This document shows, piece by piece, positions 16,559 to 25,737 of a stretch of 64,000 nucleotides of DNA; position 1 is the first letter of the stretch; every line of letters starts with the position of its first letter. Origin of the DNA: Halococcus sediminicola (GTDB taxonomy: Archaea > Halobacteriota > Halobacteria > Halobacteriales > Halococcaceae). The notes beneath the pieces are model-generated. The model searched no databases. It was not told the origin of the DNA and saw only the letters and a program-made list of their open reading frames with translations. Made by a program: the position numbers and the translations under genes. Where the stretch lies: the NCBI RefSeq assembly GCF_000755245.1, contig NZ_BBMP01000026.1:186001-250000 (forward strand), in the 5' to 3' direction.

Positions 16559-17110
16559 ATGGGCAAGCTTACCGATACACTCCGTCGTGGACGGGAATCG
16601 ACCGACACCGAGGGTCGCGCTGATACCCTGCTGTACGTCGTGCTCGCGGCCAGTCTCATCCTCGCTGCGGGGAGCGTCGGGTGGGTGGTCGCCGCCTCGG
16701 ATCGCGGCGATTCGTTCACTGAACTGTCGTTGCTGACCGAGAACGAGACCGGGGTGGCCGTCGGCGACGACTACCCAACGAGGATGGTCCAGGGTGAGGA
16801 GACACCGCTCGTGGTCGCCATCGGCAACCACGAACACCGGGCGATGAACTACACCGTCGTGGTCGAACTCCAGCGTGTCGCTCGGACGAACGACACCACG
16901 GTCATCAGTGCCGAGCGCGAACTTCGTCGGTTCACCGCACGTGTCGAGGCAAACGAGACCCGCCAGCAGCGCCTCGCGCTCGCGCCCTCGCTGACCGGAC
17001 CACGCCTTCGGCTGGCGTTTTTGCTTTACAAAGGCCCAGCTCCGGCCGACCCCTCGATGCGGACGGCCGACCACGAGGTCCACCTGTGGGTGGACGTGGT
17101 TTCGGAATGA
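16559..17110 (+). CDS. Stand-alone DUF1616-type membrane-anchored ectodomain
   Basis: A 183-residue protein. A short basic cytoplasmic N terminus (about 1-24) precedes one membrane helix (about 25-47) and an extracytoplasmic beta domain. The core of that domain (NYTVVVELQRV, LRRFTARVEANET, LRLAFLLYKG) matches the C-terminal domain of the full-length DUF1616 protein encoded at 59450-60571. Here the multi-helix half of DUF1616 is absent and the next gene encodes a large DUF2206 membrane protein, so the two may work as one split unit. Function unknown; DUF1616 genes recur in haloarchaeal glycosylation loci. Confidence 0.75.
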   Translation: MGKLTDTLRRGRESTDTEGRADTLLYVVLAASLILAAGSVGWVVAASDRGDSFTELSLLTENETGVAVGDDYPTRMVQGEETPLVVAIGNHEHRAMNYTVVVELQRVARTNDTTVISAERELRRFTARVEANETRQQRLALAPSLTGPRLRLAFLLYKGPAPADPSMRTADHEVHLWVDVVSE

Positions 17111-17192
17111 CCGACGGCCCGCTGCGAGTGATGAATCAGGCGCTAACGACACATTAATTATCGTATCAGAACGCGGAGAACGACCTAACTAT

Positions 17193-19412
17193 ATGGATCC
17201 TGATGACCGTCGCTCGACGCTGGCAGCATGGATGGTTTCGAAAAGCTCGTCCGCTCCCATGGTGGGGGTAGAACGAGCGGAGCCGGTAGCGGTTCTCGCC
17301 GTCGCTTGCTACCTGCTCGCTGTCGTCTTCGGCGCCGACGTGCTCGACATTGCCGTTGTCCGGACGGTTGCGGGGGTCGTCCTCTTGACCATCCTTCCCG
17401 GCTATCTGCTCGTTTCATCGTTGGGATTCGACGACGACTCACTCGGCCGGATCGCTCTCTACTCTGTCGGACTCAGCGTGCCTGTCGTGATCGCGACGGC
17501 TCTCGTGGTCAACTTCGCCCTGCCGGTACTCGGCGTCGATCGACCGCTCTCGGCGCGAACGCTAACGGCGGCCGTCTCGCTGCTCGTCATGGGGCTGGTC
17601 GTCGTCCGATACGGTCGGTACGGCGCTCGCAGTCGATCGCCACTCCGGCGGCTCTCGCTATCGGCAAGCGACTGGGTATTCGTCGGTCTGTTCACTCTTC
17701 TCCCCGCCTATTCGGTAGTGGCGACCGACTACGTGAACGCCATCGGCTACGAAAGCCCGGTCATCGCGCTGACGACGGCGCTATCGTTGGTTCCCCTCTT
17801 TCTCCTCTGGTGGCGTGGTTCGCCCATGCTCTATCCTTACGCCATCTGGTCGGTGGCAGTGTCGGTGCTGTTAGGGATGACGCTGGTCTCCGGGCATATC
17901 TGGGGGTGGGACATCCACTACGAGTACCACACCGCCGACACCATTCTTCGGAACGGGTACTGGGACCCGGTCCGGATGGATGCGACCAACTCGCTGCTGT
18001 CGATCACGCTGCTGGCGAGCATGTTCTCAATGCTCACCGGTCAGGAACTCGCATGGGTCTACAAGGCTGTCTATCCGCTGCTGGCCTCGCTACTGCCGGT
18101 CGCCATCTGGTATTTCGCACGGCGGCAGTTCGCCGATCGCTCGGTCGCCGTGCTCGCGCCGTTCGTCCTCGTGTTCTACTACGGCTTCTTCAAGACCATG
18201 CCCGACAAGCAGATCATCGCGGGACTGTTTGTGACTCTGGTGTTCGCCGTGCTCCTTGATGACGAACGCCCGACCACCAAAACGTGGGTTCTCGCCGGTG
18301 GGTTCGCCGTCGGTATGGTGTTGTCCCATTACGCCACGAGCCTGCTGTTCATCGGATTTCTGTTGTTCGCTCTCGCTGGCCGATACGCCCTCCGGGCGCT
18401 GCCGTCGGGCAAGGTTCCCACGGCCAGACTCACCAGACCGGCGTTCGTAGGGTTTGTCGGGATGTTCTGGCTGTTCTGGTATTGGCTCACGGCTTCGGGT
18501 GTGAACTTCTATCGCGTCCTCAATACGGGCGTCAGTACGGTCGAACAGCTGCTGACTCAATCCGCGTCAGGGCGAAGCGGCGCAGGCTATGCGACGATGG
18601 AGTTCGACTCGGTGCTCTGGGTGATCTACCAGTTCCTGCACGTGATACTCATCGGGCTTATCGGTATCGGCATCCTGCGAGCCGTCTACTCGCTGTATGC
18701 GGACCGCGAGACGCCTCAATCGGGCGAATTCGCCTTGCTCTCGATCGGCGCGTTCGCCTTTCTCGTCTCCTCGGTTCTGATGACGTTCAGTATGGGTTTC
18801 GACAGGATACTCCTGATCGTACTGTTCGTGCTGTCGCCGTTCACGGTCGTCGGTCTAACGACTTCTCTTTCGGTCGGCTCGTGGTCCGCTAGACGGTTCT
18901 CGCCAGCTTTCCGAGCGCGCATCGATGCCGTCCCGATCAGGAGTCTCTTCGCCGTGTTTCTCGCTGTCCTCTTCGTGTTCAGTTCGGGGACCGCGTTTGC
19001 CCTCGCCGGTGAGGAGGTACCGCCGTACAGCATCAATCTGAACGAGAGCGCCGGGTGGCCGGTATATAGCGATAGCGAGGTGACGGCTACTCGGTGGGTG
19101 ACGACACACGACGGTCCCGGCGAGCCGGAAGTCGCCGTCTACAACACGAAGCAAAACGTCAATAGCCGCGACGGGCTCCTGTTACAGGAAGTCCTCGAAA
19201 CTGAACACATAGAGCGGGTCTGGTTGGGAAAAACGGCCCTGGACGACTCCACGTACGTCTATCTGAGCGAAAAGCCGGTCGAGCGACCCGATGACGACAT
19301 TGACTACAATTATATCGACGCGCGGCAGACGCCGTTCTACCGGGAAACACTTGCTAGGGCGAATAAGGTCTATAGCAGCGACAACGCGTCGATCTACCAC
19401 GTCCCGCCGTGA
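17193..19412 (+). CDS. DUF2206-type large multi-pass membrane protein
   Basis: A 739-residue protein with about 14-16 hydrophobic helices over residues 25-600 and a C-terminal extracytoplasmic domain (about 620-739). It matches the haloarchaeal DUF2206 type, which resembles GT-C glycosyltransferases or polymerases: the loop after an early helix contains HIWGWDIHYEYHTADTILRNG with acidic residues typical of GT-C first loops. It would use lipid-linked sugar outside the membrane. A TATA-like ATTAATTATC lies about 35-40 bp upstream. The start at 17193 could be replaced by ATG 17232. It follows the split DUF1616 gene by 82 bp. Function inferred, not shown. Confidence 0.75.
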   Translation: MDPDDRRSTLAAWMVSKSSSAPMVGVERAEPVAVLAVACYLLAVVFGADVLDIAVVRTVAGVVLLTILPGYLLVSSLGFDDDSLGRIALYSVGLSVPVVIATALVVNFALPVLGVDRPLSARTLTAAVSLLVMGLVVVRYGRYGARSRSPLRRLSLSASDWVFVGLFTLLPAYSVVATDYVNAIGYESPVIALTTALSLVPLFLLWWRGSPMLYPYAIWSVAVSVLLGMTLVSGHIWGWDIHYEYHTADTILRNGYWDPVRMDATNSLLSITLLASMFSMLTGQELAWVYKAVYPLLASLLPVAIWYFARRQFADRSVAVLAPFVLVFYYGFFKTMPDKQIIAGLFVTLVFAVLLDDERPTTKTWVLAGGFAVGMVLSHYATSLLFIGFLLFALAGRYALRALPSGKVPTARLTRPAFVGFVGMFWLFWYWLTASGVNFYRVLNTGVSTVEQLLTQSASGRSGAGYATMEFDSVLWVIYQFLHVILIGLIGIGILRAVYSLYADRETPQSGEFALLSIGAFAFLVSSVLMTFSMGFDRILLIVLFVLSPFTVVGLTTSLSVGSWSARRFSPAFRARIDAVPIRSLFAVFLAVLFVFSSGTAFALAGEEVPPYSINLNESAGWPVYSDSEVTATRWVTTHDGPGEPEVAVYNTKQNVNSRDGLLLQEVLETEHIERVWLGKTALDDSTYVYLSEKPVERPDDDIDYNYIDARQTPFYRETLARANKVYSSDNASIYHVPP

Positions 19413-19605
19413 CCGCAATCGCACCGCTCGAACTCGGACTCGAACAGAGAACGTCACACTGGAGACGAACACTCCTACTGCTCTGATCCGTATCCACCCG
19501 ATCAATGCCGGAACGAACACGGCGTAGACGACCGCCCCAGTCCGGCCACCGAGACGAGTACGGGATGGGAGAGGACGAAAACGGGACTGATCGAGCCTGT
19601 GTCAC

Positions 19606-20883
19606 TTAGCCGACCAAATCGGTGCGTATGTCTTTCAACACATGCCTCGCATTTTCGAAGGTTATCGAGTAATCGACGGCGTTGGGTTCGGAAAATCGAC
19701 CCCGTTGCTCTTCGAACGTATCGGGAAGACTTTCCGACACATCGGCCGGAGTGAACATCGGCCGTCCGTACGTCACCGTCGGTGAGAAGTAACTCCGAAA
19801 GAATCTCGCTTGTTTTTGTAGCGTCCAGTTCTTTCGGGTGGCCGCCGACGATTGCCCGAGGAATTCGCATGGAAACACGTAGGCTGCCCGCTGAATCGGT
19901 GACCGTCGGTGAAAGACGATTCCACCCTTCGAGTCCCAGATGGACGCCGCCGCGTACGCGTCGGCCGAGCCTGTCTTTCCCCGCACGGCGAGATTAAGAT
20001 GGCCCCATACCTCCGAGCGAACTCTGCGGCCACGCGCCGGTGTCTCGTTCCAGAGATCCATGCCTTCGATGGCGCTGGGAACGGATCGTCCCTGTGCGGC
20101 GAGCGCCGTCGGGGCAATGTCGGTCCCGGAGACGGACCCCGGATACTCCACGTTTTCCGGGAGACCAGCACCGAGAAACACTGCCGGGACGTCCACAACT
20201 TTGGGAGCGAGAGGGTACAGATGGCCGAACCGTCCGCCGCTTTCGATTTCGCCGAGATGCTCCCCATGGTCCGCACTGAACATCACGAGCGTCCGCTCTA
20301 ACAGCCCACGCTCGTCGAGGTCGTCGACAAGCGAAAGAAACCGGTCGGCGGAACTGGCACAGTCAGCGCGGTACCGCTCGTGGAGAGTGTCTTTTCCGGG
20401 ATAGTCCGCGAAGAACTCCTTTCGTGTCTCGTAGACTCCGTTCGGGAATCCATATGGTGCGTGCGCACCGATGTCGAAGACGACGTGGACGAACGGCGGT
20501 TCGAGGTCTCCAAGCCACGACTCCTCGTCGAGATGGATCCACTGCAGCGGTGGCTTCTCGTCGTATTCGATGTACTGGGTCTTCGTATCGAACCCGACAC
20601 TAATGTCATCCTCCTCGCACAGCAATTCGGGTTTCGAGGGGAGTCGATCCGTTTCGCGCCACAATTGATGTGTGCCGGGATACCTTCCCGAAACGATCGC
20701 AGGAAACGAACTGTGCGAGCAGGTGCTCGGTGCGATCGCCTTCGCCGTTACCCCGCGCTTTCGAATCTTCTCGGGAAGCGAATCGTAGCGCATCGAGTCG
20801 GCGACAAAGACGAGCACGTTCTCGACGGTATCACTCGCCGCGACCGCCGACAGCGGAGTGCGTTCTTGTAGTGTGGAACTCAT
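19606..20883 (-). CDS. Sulfatase-family hydrolase/transferase 1 (Cys-type active site)
   Basis: A 425-residue alkaline-phosphatase-superfamily protein. The metal-binding start is VFVADSMRYDS (D29). The nucleophile region is STCSHSSFPAIVSGRYPG, where C55-S-H-S-S aligns with the C-x-P-S-R formylglycine motif but lacks the Pro and Arg. The second metal motif is SADHGEHLGE. No signal peptide is visible. It could hydrolyse or transfer sulfate or phosphate groups on the glycan. Start taken at 20883; a longer reading frame to 21315 runs through the insertion-sequence remnant and is not credible. GC and codon use look lower than in flanking housekeeping genes. Confidence 0.82.
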   Translation of the reverse strand: MSSTLQERTPLSAVAASDTVENVLVFVADSMRYDSLPEKIRKRGVTAKAIAPSTCSHSSFPAIVSGRYPGTHQLWRETDRLPSKPELLCEEDDISVGFDTKTQYIEYDEKPPLQWIHLDEESWLGDLEPPFVHVVFDIGAHAPYGFPNGVYETRKEFFADYPGKDTLHERYRADCASSADRFLSLVDDLDERGLLERTLVMFSADHGEHLGEIESGGRFGHLYPLAPKVVDVPAVFLGAGLPENVEYPGSVSGTDIAPTALAAQGRSVPSAIEGMDLWNETPARGRRVRSEVWGHLNLAVRGKTGSADAYAAASIWDSKGGIVFHRRSPIQRAAYVFPCEFLGQSSAATRKNWTLQKQARFFRSYFSPTVTYGRPMFTPADVSESLPDTFEEQRGRFSEPNAVDYSITFENARHVLKDIRTDLVG

Positions 20884-20982
20884 TCGCGTACGTAGTTCAA
20901 TACACTCACAATAGTCTATTGCGTGGTTAGATCGGTTTTGCACGTTGATGTGCGTGCGTAACGTTGGTGACGACGAAGACGG

Positions 20983-21337
20983 ATGATGCCGATCACGGGC
21001 TTCCTGTCGTGCACGCACGTCTTCGACGAGTTCGAGCCACTGTGGCCAGAGCAGCGCTATCGAGCAAAAACCTATGTTACCGGTCTTGTTGCGGCCAGCA
21101 CCAAGACCGTAGCGGGCACCGCACGCGAAGTTCTTCCGGCCGAAAGCAAACGCACCCTCAACGGATTCCTCGTCGAGTACGTCTGAGACGAAGAGCAGTT
21201 CAACCGCGAACGACAAGAGAAACTCCAGAAAGACGGTGAACGCGCTGGTCACGGGATGGCTACATCGTCCTCGACGACACGATTGCCGAGAAAACCGGGA
21301 CGAAGTCCCCGGCATCGGCCACTTCTACGATCATGCG
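20983..21337 (+). pseudogene. Decayed transposase remnant (IS701/IS4-like)
   Basis: N-terminal part of a haloarchaeal DDE transposase, recognised from MMPITGFLSCTHVFDEFEPL, RYRAKTYVTGLVAASTKTVA and DEEQFNRERQEKLQKDGE. A TGA at 21184-21186 breaks the frame. The product then continues in a second frame from 21243 (GYIVLDDTIAEKTG, with a candidate catalytic Asp) and a third from about 21305 (VPGIGHFYDH) before it ends at the TATA box of the next gene. The 495-bp space 20884-21378 holds nothing else I can support. Family assignment is from memory of similar proteins. Confidence 0.75.
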
Positions 21338-21338
21338 T

Positions 21339-21380
21339 TTATAAGGAACCAGTGAATATCCAATAACGTTCTCTCAGTAT
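21339..21380 (+). promoter_or_regulatory. Promoter of the sulfatase at 21379, shared element
   Basis: TTATAAGGAACC... ending in the ATG, with about 33 of 43 positions matching 16508-16549. TATA-to-ATG spacing of about 40 bp predicts a leader of roughly 10-15 nt. It begins exactly where the transposase remnant stops. Confidence 0.55.
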
Positions 21381-22794
21381 GGACGTAGTGATGCATAGAA
21401 ACGTCGTTCTCGTCTGTCTCGATGCAGTACGGAAAGATTACTTCGAGAAGCATGCCAGTCGACTGAAAGCACTCTCCGAGGTGTCCTTCGACCAGTGCCG
21501 GGCGGCGAGTTCGTGGAGCGTGCCGAGCCACGCGAGCATGATTACGGGACAACTCCCCCACCAACATGGCGTCCACACCCACAACCGTGACTTCTCGACC
21601 ATCGACCGCGAGCAAACGCTGTTCGAACAGTTGCCCGCGGAGTATCAGACGGTCGGCATCAGCGCAAACGTATACGCCGGTCCGTCGCACAATTTTGATA
21701 GATTCTTCGATACGTTCGTCAACGTCCCTCGGTATCAGTATTTCACCGAGGGACTGAACGCGACGGAGTTCATCCACAACGCGGATTCGACGGATCTCTC
21801 TCTTTATTTGGACTATCTGGCTGCAGCACTCGGCCACGAGAAACCGACGAAGAGCTTGGTCAATGGCGTGATGGCACAGGCTAAGCAGTTCTCGATGGGA
21901 CGGCGCGTTCCCGACCCGATGGACGATGGAGCACAGGCCGCAAGCAGAGCAGCCACGAAACTGATCGCGGACACGGACCGCCCAACATTTATGTTCATGA
22001 ATCTCATGGAGGCTCACGAACCGTACAGCCATTTCCGTGGGCTGGACCGGTCGCTACACTCGGCACCGTTGTCGTGGGTTCACTCTGCAAATGATTACTG
22101 GGATGTCGTGAACCAGCCTGGGGCCTATACCGAACACGTTCGATTACTCCGGGAGTTGTATGTGGCAAACGTGGACTACCTCGACCGTATCGTTGCGGAG
22201 TTGGTAACGACCATCCAGCAACGAACCGATCGGGAAACGACGGTCATCATTACGGCCGACCACGGCGAGAACCTCGTCTTTGCCCACGAAGACCATCTCC
22301 TCGGTCACAAGAGCAGCCTCTCCGAATCCTTGCTTCACGTTCCGCTAGAGATCATCAATCCACCTGGCGGGTACGCAGCGATCGAGTCGGGATACGTCTC
22401 GCATTGCCGACTCCCGGAGCTGATAGGGGGACTGGCACGTAATCGCTCTCCGGACGTATGCACGGAGCGAGTTGCCGCGGAACTCGTCGGAATGAGCGGC
22501 GGACCGGAACCACCGAGTGACCGGGAGTGGTGGGATCGGATGCAGCGCTGTGTCTACGACGGGTCACGGAAGGTCGTCTGGGACTCCGTCGGTCATGTCT
22601 CAGCGTACGATCTCGACGCGGACAGACCATGCTGGCAGGTGACTGGCGACGAGGCTGACGGCGTGCCGGCGTGGGCCGCCGAATTCTTCGATCAGGAGAT
22701 AGGTGGGTACAAACGATCCGCCCGTGAAAACGAGCGACAACAAACCGTTGATGCGGCGACCCAACGGCGGTTGGCCGACTTGGGCTATTTGTAG
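21379..22794 (+). CDS. Sulfatase-family hydrolase/transferase 2 (Ser-type active site)
   Basis: A 471-residue alkaline-phosphatase-superfamily enzyme. It has D15 in VLVCLDAVRKD, a nucleophile segment SSWSVPSHASMITGQLPHQHG in which S47-V-P-S-H matches the sulfatase S-x-P-S-R pattern, and the metal site TADHGENLVFAHEDHL. The C terminus ends RRLADLGYL, a tail also seen in two other enzymes of this window. Substrate could be sulfate or phosphodiester groups on surface glycan. Start ATG 21379 follows the shared promoter element; an ATG at 21391 is an alternative. It is convergent with the next gene across 228 bp that shows no gene. Confidence 0.83.
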   Translation: MDVVMHRNVVLVCLDAVRKDYFEKHASRLKALSEVSFDQCRAASSWSVPSHASMITGQLPHQHGVHTHNRDFSTIDREQTLFEQLPAEYQTVGISANVYAGPSHNFDRFFDTFVNVPRYQYFTEGLNATEFIHNADSTDLSLYLDYLAAALGHEKPTKSLVNGVMAQAKQFSMGRRVPDPMDDGAQAASRAATKLIADTDRPTFMFMNLMEAHEPYSHFRGLDRSLHSAPLSWVHSANDYWDVVNQPGAYTEHVRLLRELYVANVDYLDRIVAELVTTIQQRTDRETTVIITADHGENLVFAHEDHLLGHKSSLSESLLHVPLEIINPPGGYAAIESGYVSHCRLPELIGGLARNRSPDVCTERVAAELVGMSGGPEPPSDREWWDRMQRCVYDGSRKVVWDSVGHVSAYDLDADRPCWQVTGDEADGVPAWAAEFFDQEIGGYKRSARENERQQTVDAATQRRLADLGYL

Positions 22795-23022
22795 GTCAGT
22801 ACGCGATTTCCAGTTCTGTATTCGGAGTTGGTTTCTGCCTGTCGTACTCGACACCGCTGCAATCGGCGTCGCCGTGACTGTGCAGTCGTTCCGAAGTGTA
22901 CAGTCAGGGACCGACGCGCTGCGGTCGTCGCACTGACCACCGGAGCGGGCAAGCGAGCCAGAAGTTGTGTTCCAGAACCGTGTCGAACTCAGTGTCCACG
23001 AATCGTTTTCGTTCGTTCCGAC

Positions 23023-23982
23023 TCAGGTGACATACCCGAGGTCGGCAAGCCGCTTTTCGAGCATCTGTTCGTCCGTCTCGCTCGCTTGCTGGGGCGGTTC
23101 GGATTCGATGACTTTCCGCTCCCCTTCTCCGCGGACTTCGTACCACGGTACGGTCGTGAGGACGGATGCGTTGACACGAGGGGGATGGCCGTACCACCGG
23201 GTTGGAATGGGACGCATCCGCTCCGTGATGATGTTCCCGTGGTCCGACGTGAGAACCGACTTCCCCGGTAGTGACTCCGCGAGTGGCAGCGCCTCGTCCA
23301 GCACGATGTCGAAATTCTCCCGATACGCCCGCCACAGCTCGTCGATCGATACATCCGCAATGCCGAATTGTAACTGTGTCCAGATGGCGTACTTTGCGAG
23401 ACCGTTCGTCTCAGCGTTGGTGTGTCCCTGAAGGATACCTTTCTCTTCGATCGTCTCTCCGGTCGCCCCGAGAAACGGGTAGTGCGGCTGCATGAAATGA
23501 ACGAGGAGACGCTTGTTCGGAAACTCCTCGGCCGCCTTACGGGTTTCGTCGGCAACGACCGCCGGCGTGACCGTGGCGGCGTCCTCGTCCCAGCAGCTGT
23601 CGTAGAGATGCCAAACGTCGTGAAACGTATCCGCGGCGAGTGCGGCGACGTGCGGGTTCGCGGTGACGTAAACGGTGTCGTGGAGTTGGCGGCCGGCGAA
23701 GTTGTGGCGGATGAATTCGGCACTACTGCTGCCGAGCGACCGAACGGCCGAGAGCTGGGCGTCGTCGAGCCGGTCGGACTCTACGCACATGTCGTATCGA
23801 CATGCATCGAGGATGAGACAGTTGTCCCAGTCGCGCTCGACCAACGGCGTCCCACGTCGCCCTCGCCATCCGGTGTATCGCTGATTCGCGCGCAACCCGG
23901 CGCGAGCGACGGCGACTTTCGCCACTGCGGGGACACCCGCCCGCTCGGTAAGTTCCCTCATCTCGCTCAACGAAGGGGTCAT
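23023..23982 (-). CDS. Sulfatase-like alkaline phosphatase superfamily protein 3 (degenerate nucleophile)
   Basis: A 319-residue haloarchaeal sulfatase-like protein. It keeps the first metal motif (NCLILDACRYDMC) and the second (LTSDHGNIITER), plus a HFMQPHYPFLG segment. The canonical C/S-x-P-S-R nucleophile motif is not recognisable; a serine-rich SLGSSSAEFIRH occupies that place. It ends KRLADLGYVT, as in sulfatase 2. Activity is therefore uncertain. It could be a divergent phosphotransferase or a non-catalytic binding protein. Start 23982 chosen over 24087 because the upstream part is Arg-rich and lacks acidic bias. The 23983-24194 spacer shows no gene. Confidence 0.78.
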   Translation of the reverse strand: MTPSLSEMRELTERAGVPAVAKVAVARAGLRANQRYTGWRGRRGTPLVERDWDNCLILDACRYDMCVESDRLDDAQLSAVRSLGSSSAEFIRHNFAGRQLHDTVYVTANPHVAALAADTFHDVWHLYDSCWDEDAATVTPAVVADETRKAAEEFPNKRLLVHFMQPHYPFLGATGETIEEKGILQGHTNAETNGLAKYAIWTQLQFGIADVSIDELWRAYRENFDIVLDEALPLAESLPGKSVLTSDHGNIITERMRPIPTRWYGHPPRVNASVLTTVPWYEVRGEGERKVIESEPPQQASETDEQMLEKRLADLGYVT

Positions 23983-24194
23983 TGATCGTTCGCCTCGGCG
24001 ATAGCGGCCACAGCTCGGCGTCGCTCTCTGCTCGTCGGCACGAATCGTCGGTGCAGACCGGTGGAATCCGTTTGCATGTCTCCTCATACGCGCCGCCTTA
24101 CTCTACTATTGGGACGTTCAACCGCCGATAGCGTAGGATTTCGCTGCTAACTATATGTAATCATCAAATTATCCGAAGATGAAGTGATTGATAC

Positions 24195-25595
24195 TCAGGA
24201 ATTGCCCGCGCCGATGTTTCCTCTCGTGGACCATCCGTCGAGGAGCGCGAGTTTCGAACCGGCGAACGACCCTACAAACGTGTTGTTCGTGACTGAGCAG
24301 TTGACGAACGCCCCACCATCTTCGATGTTCGCGGCGATCCCATCGACGGCATCCCCCTCGCTTTGCAACACGTTGTCGCACACCTGCAACGCGACGACAT
24401 CGTCCTCCTCAGCCTCACACAGCACTGCCGTTCCGTAACTTCCCCTCAGGTCGTTGTTCGTTATCCGATTGCCGACGCTATCGGCCTCCTTGTACGCCAG
24501 TACGGTGACGAGCGATCCCGACTCGCTTTCAGAGTACATGTCACAGCCGGTAACGCTCGAATAGCTGCATCGATCGAGTTCGATGGTCGCCCCACTTGTG
24601 GACCCATTGCCGTAGAACTTCGAGTAACCGATCTTCCAGGAGTTTCCGCGGGCGATTATCCCCGGGCCGTCGTTGTTGCCGAACCAGTTGGTGTCGATGC
24701 GGACCACGCCGACGGCGCGGTACGTCTCCTTGTTGGCTCCGCCGCGGAGACCGGCCCCCGCGTTGTGGACGAAACGACAGCCGCGAAAGTAGTTGTCGTC
24801 GGTGCTGCCGTCGGATCCGGCGAGCCAGAAGCCGTGCTCGGGGGCGGTGCTGAACTCGCAGTCGATAAACCGGCCGTTCCAGAACGCTCCGTAGACGACG
24901 TTGCCTGCGTCGTTGTTCGCCCTGTTTCCCTCGAACGTGATGTTTCGGAGTGTACACTCCTGGACGTTTTGGCTGGGGGCGTCGGGCGTCCGTACCAAAT
25001 CGGTGTTCGCCCCATCTTCGAGTCGTAGCGTGGTCGCATGGCGGCCGGCTCCTTCAAGGAGAATACCGTCGGTCAGCGTCAGTTCGCTGCCGACGTACGT
25101 TCCCGGTGCCAACCGAATCACAGCGTCGCCACCCGTCCGATCGATGGCGTCCTGGATGGCCCCGAAACCATCGTCGGGCGTGAGATAGTGCTCGTTTGCC
25201 TGTCCGGAATCAGCCGAAGCGGTTTCGACGTTCAGGGAAATCCATCGTTCGCCATCCGAGAGCGTCCGCCGAACCGTGCCATCCCCGCTCGCATCTGTCA
25301 CCTCCCAGATCGAGCCCTCCGCCTCGTTCGCCGGCGGACGCTCTCGTTTCGGTCCGACGTGGTAGTTCTTCGTTATCCGATAGACGGTTTCTAGTGGCAT
25401 TGTTTGGTCGTTTCTGTCGCTATCAGCGCTCCGAGCACGATGGCTCGGCCCGCCGGGTGTCAGCTGCTCCGAAGGCTGTCGATTCGACGACGAACAGGCG
25501 GCAGTGGCGCTCGCGCTAACCATCGCTAAGAACGCCCGTCGTCGGACCGACAGTGTCGTGGATGGTTCATCATCGCTGGTGTGTCCCATGTTCAA
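24195..25595 (-). CDS. Tat-exported lipoprotein with right-handed beta-helix
   Basis: A 466-residue secreted protein. The N terminus has a twin-arginine signal (RRRAFLAM, residues 18-25) and a lipobox TAAC with the lipid-accepting C34, typical of haloarchaeal Tat lipoproteins. After a polar linker, a pectate-lyase-like right-handed beta-helix begins around residue 135 (YLTPDDGFGAIQDAIDRTGG) and continues with repeated N-x-F/I rungs (NITFEGN, NNYFRG-like, NRITNNDLRG, NNTFVG). Such folds bind, cleave or epimerise polysaccharides, here outside the cell. Catalytic residues cannot be assigned. It sits between sulfatase 3 and a GT4, within the glycan locus. Confidence 0.85.
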   Translation of the reverse strand: MNMGHTSDDEPSTTLSVRRRAFLAMVSASATAACSSSNRQPSEQLTPGGPSHRARSADSDRNDQTMPLETVYRITKNYHVGPKRERPPANEAEGSIWEVTDASGDGTVRRTLSDGERWISLNVETASADSGQANEHYLTPDDGFGAIQDAIDRTGGDAVIRLAPGTYVGSELTLTDGILLEGAGRHATTLRLEDGANTDLVRTPDAPSQNVQECTLRNITFEGNRANNDAGNVVYGAFWNGRFIDCEFSTAPEHGFWLAGSDGSTDDNYFRGCRFVHNAGAGLRGGANKETYRAVGVVRIDTNWFGNNDGPGIIARGNSWKIGYSKFYGNGSTSGATIELDRCSYSSVTGCDMYSESESGSLVTVLAYKEADSVGNRITNNDLRGSYGTAVLCEAEEDDVVALQVCDNVLQSEGDAVDGIAANIEDGGAFVNCSVTNNTFVGSFAGSKLALLDGWSTRGNIGAGNS

Positions 25596-25737
25596 AGGTT
25601 TTAGCCGTCGCCGGCAGCCGTCCCGTCTCGCCAGCCAGTCACGATTGGTCGGTTCCGGTATTCGTTATTGGGTCGTTCGATTTCCCTCATCGAGTCAATG
25701 ACCGGTTGTCGCCCGACGCCTCCAAACGGGTGTAACA

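Noticed and set aside
20884-21315. N-terminal extension of sulfatase 1 up to an ATG at 21315
   Set aside because: It runs antisense through the transposase relic and is rich in Ser/Arg/Cys; the family start motif follows the ATG at 20883.
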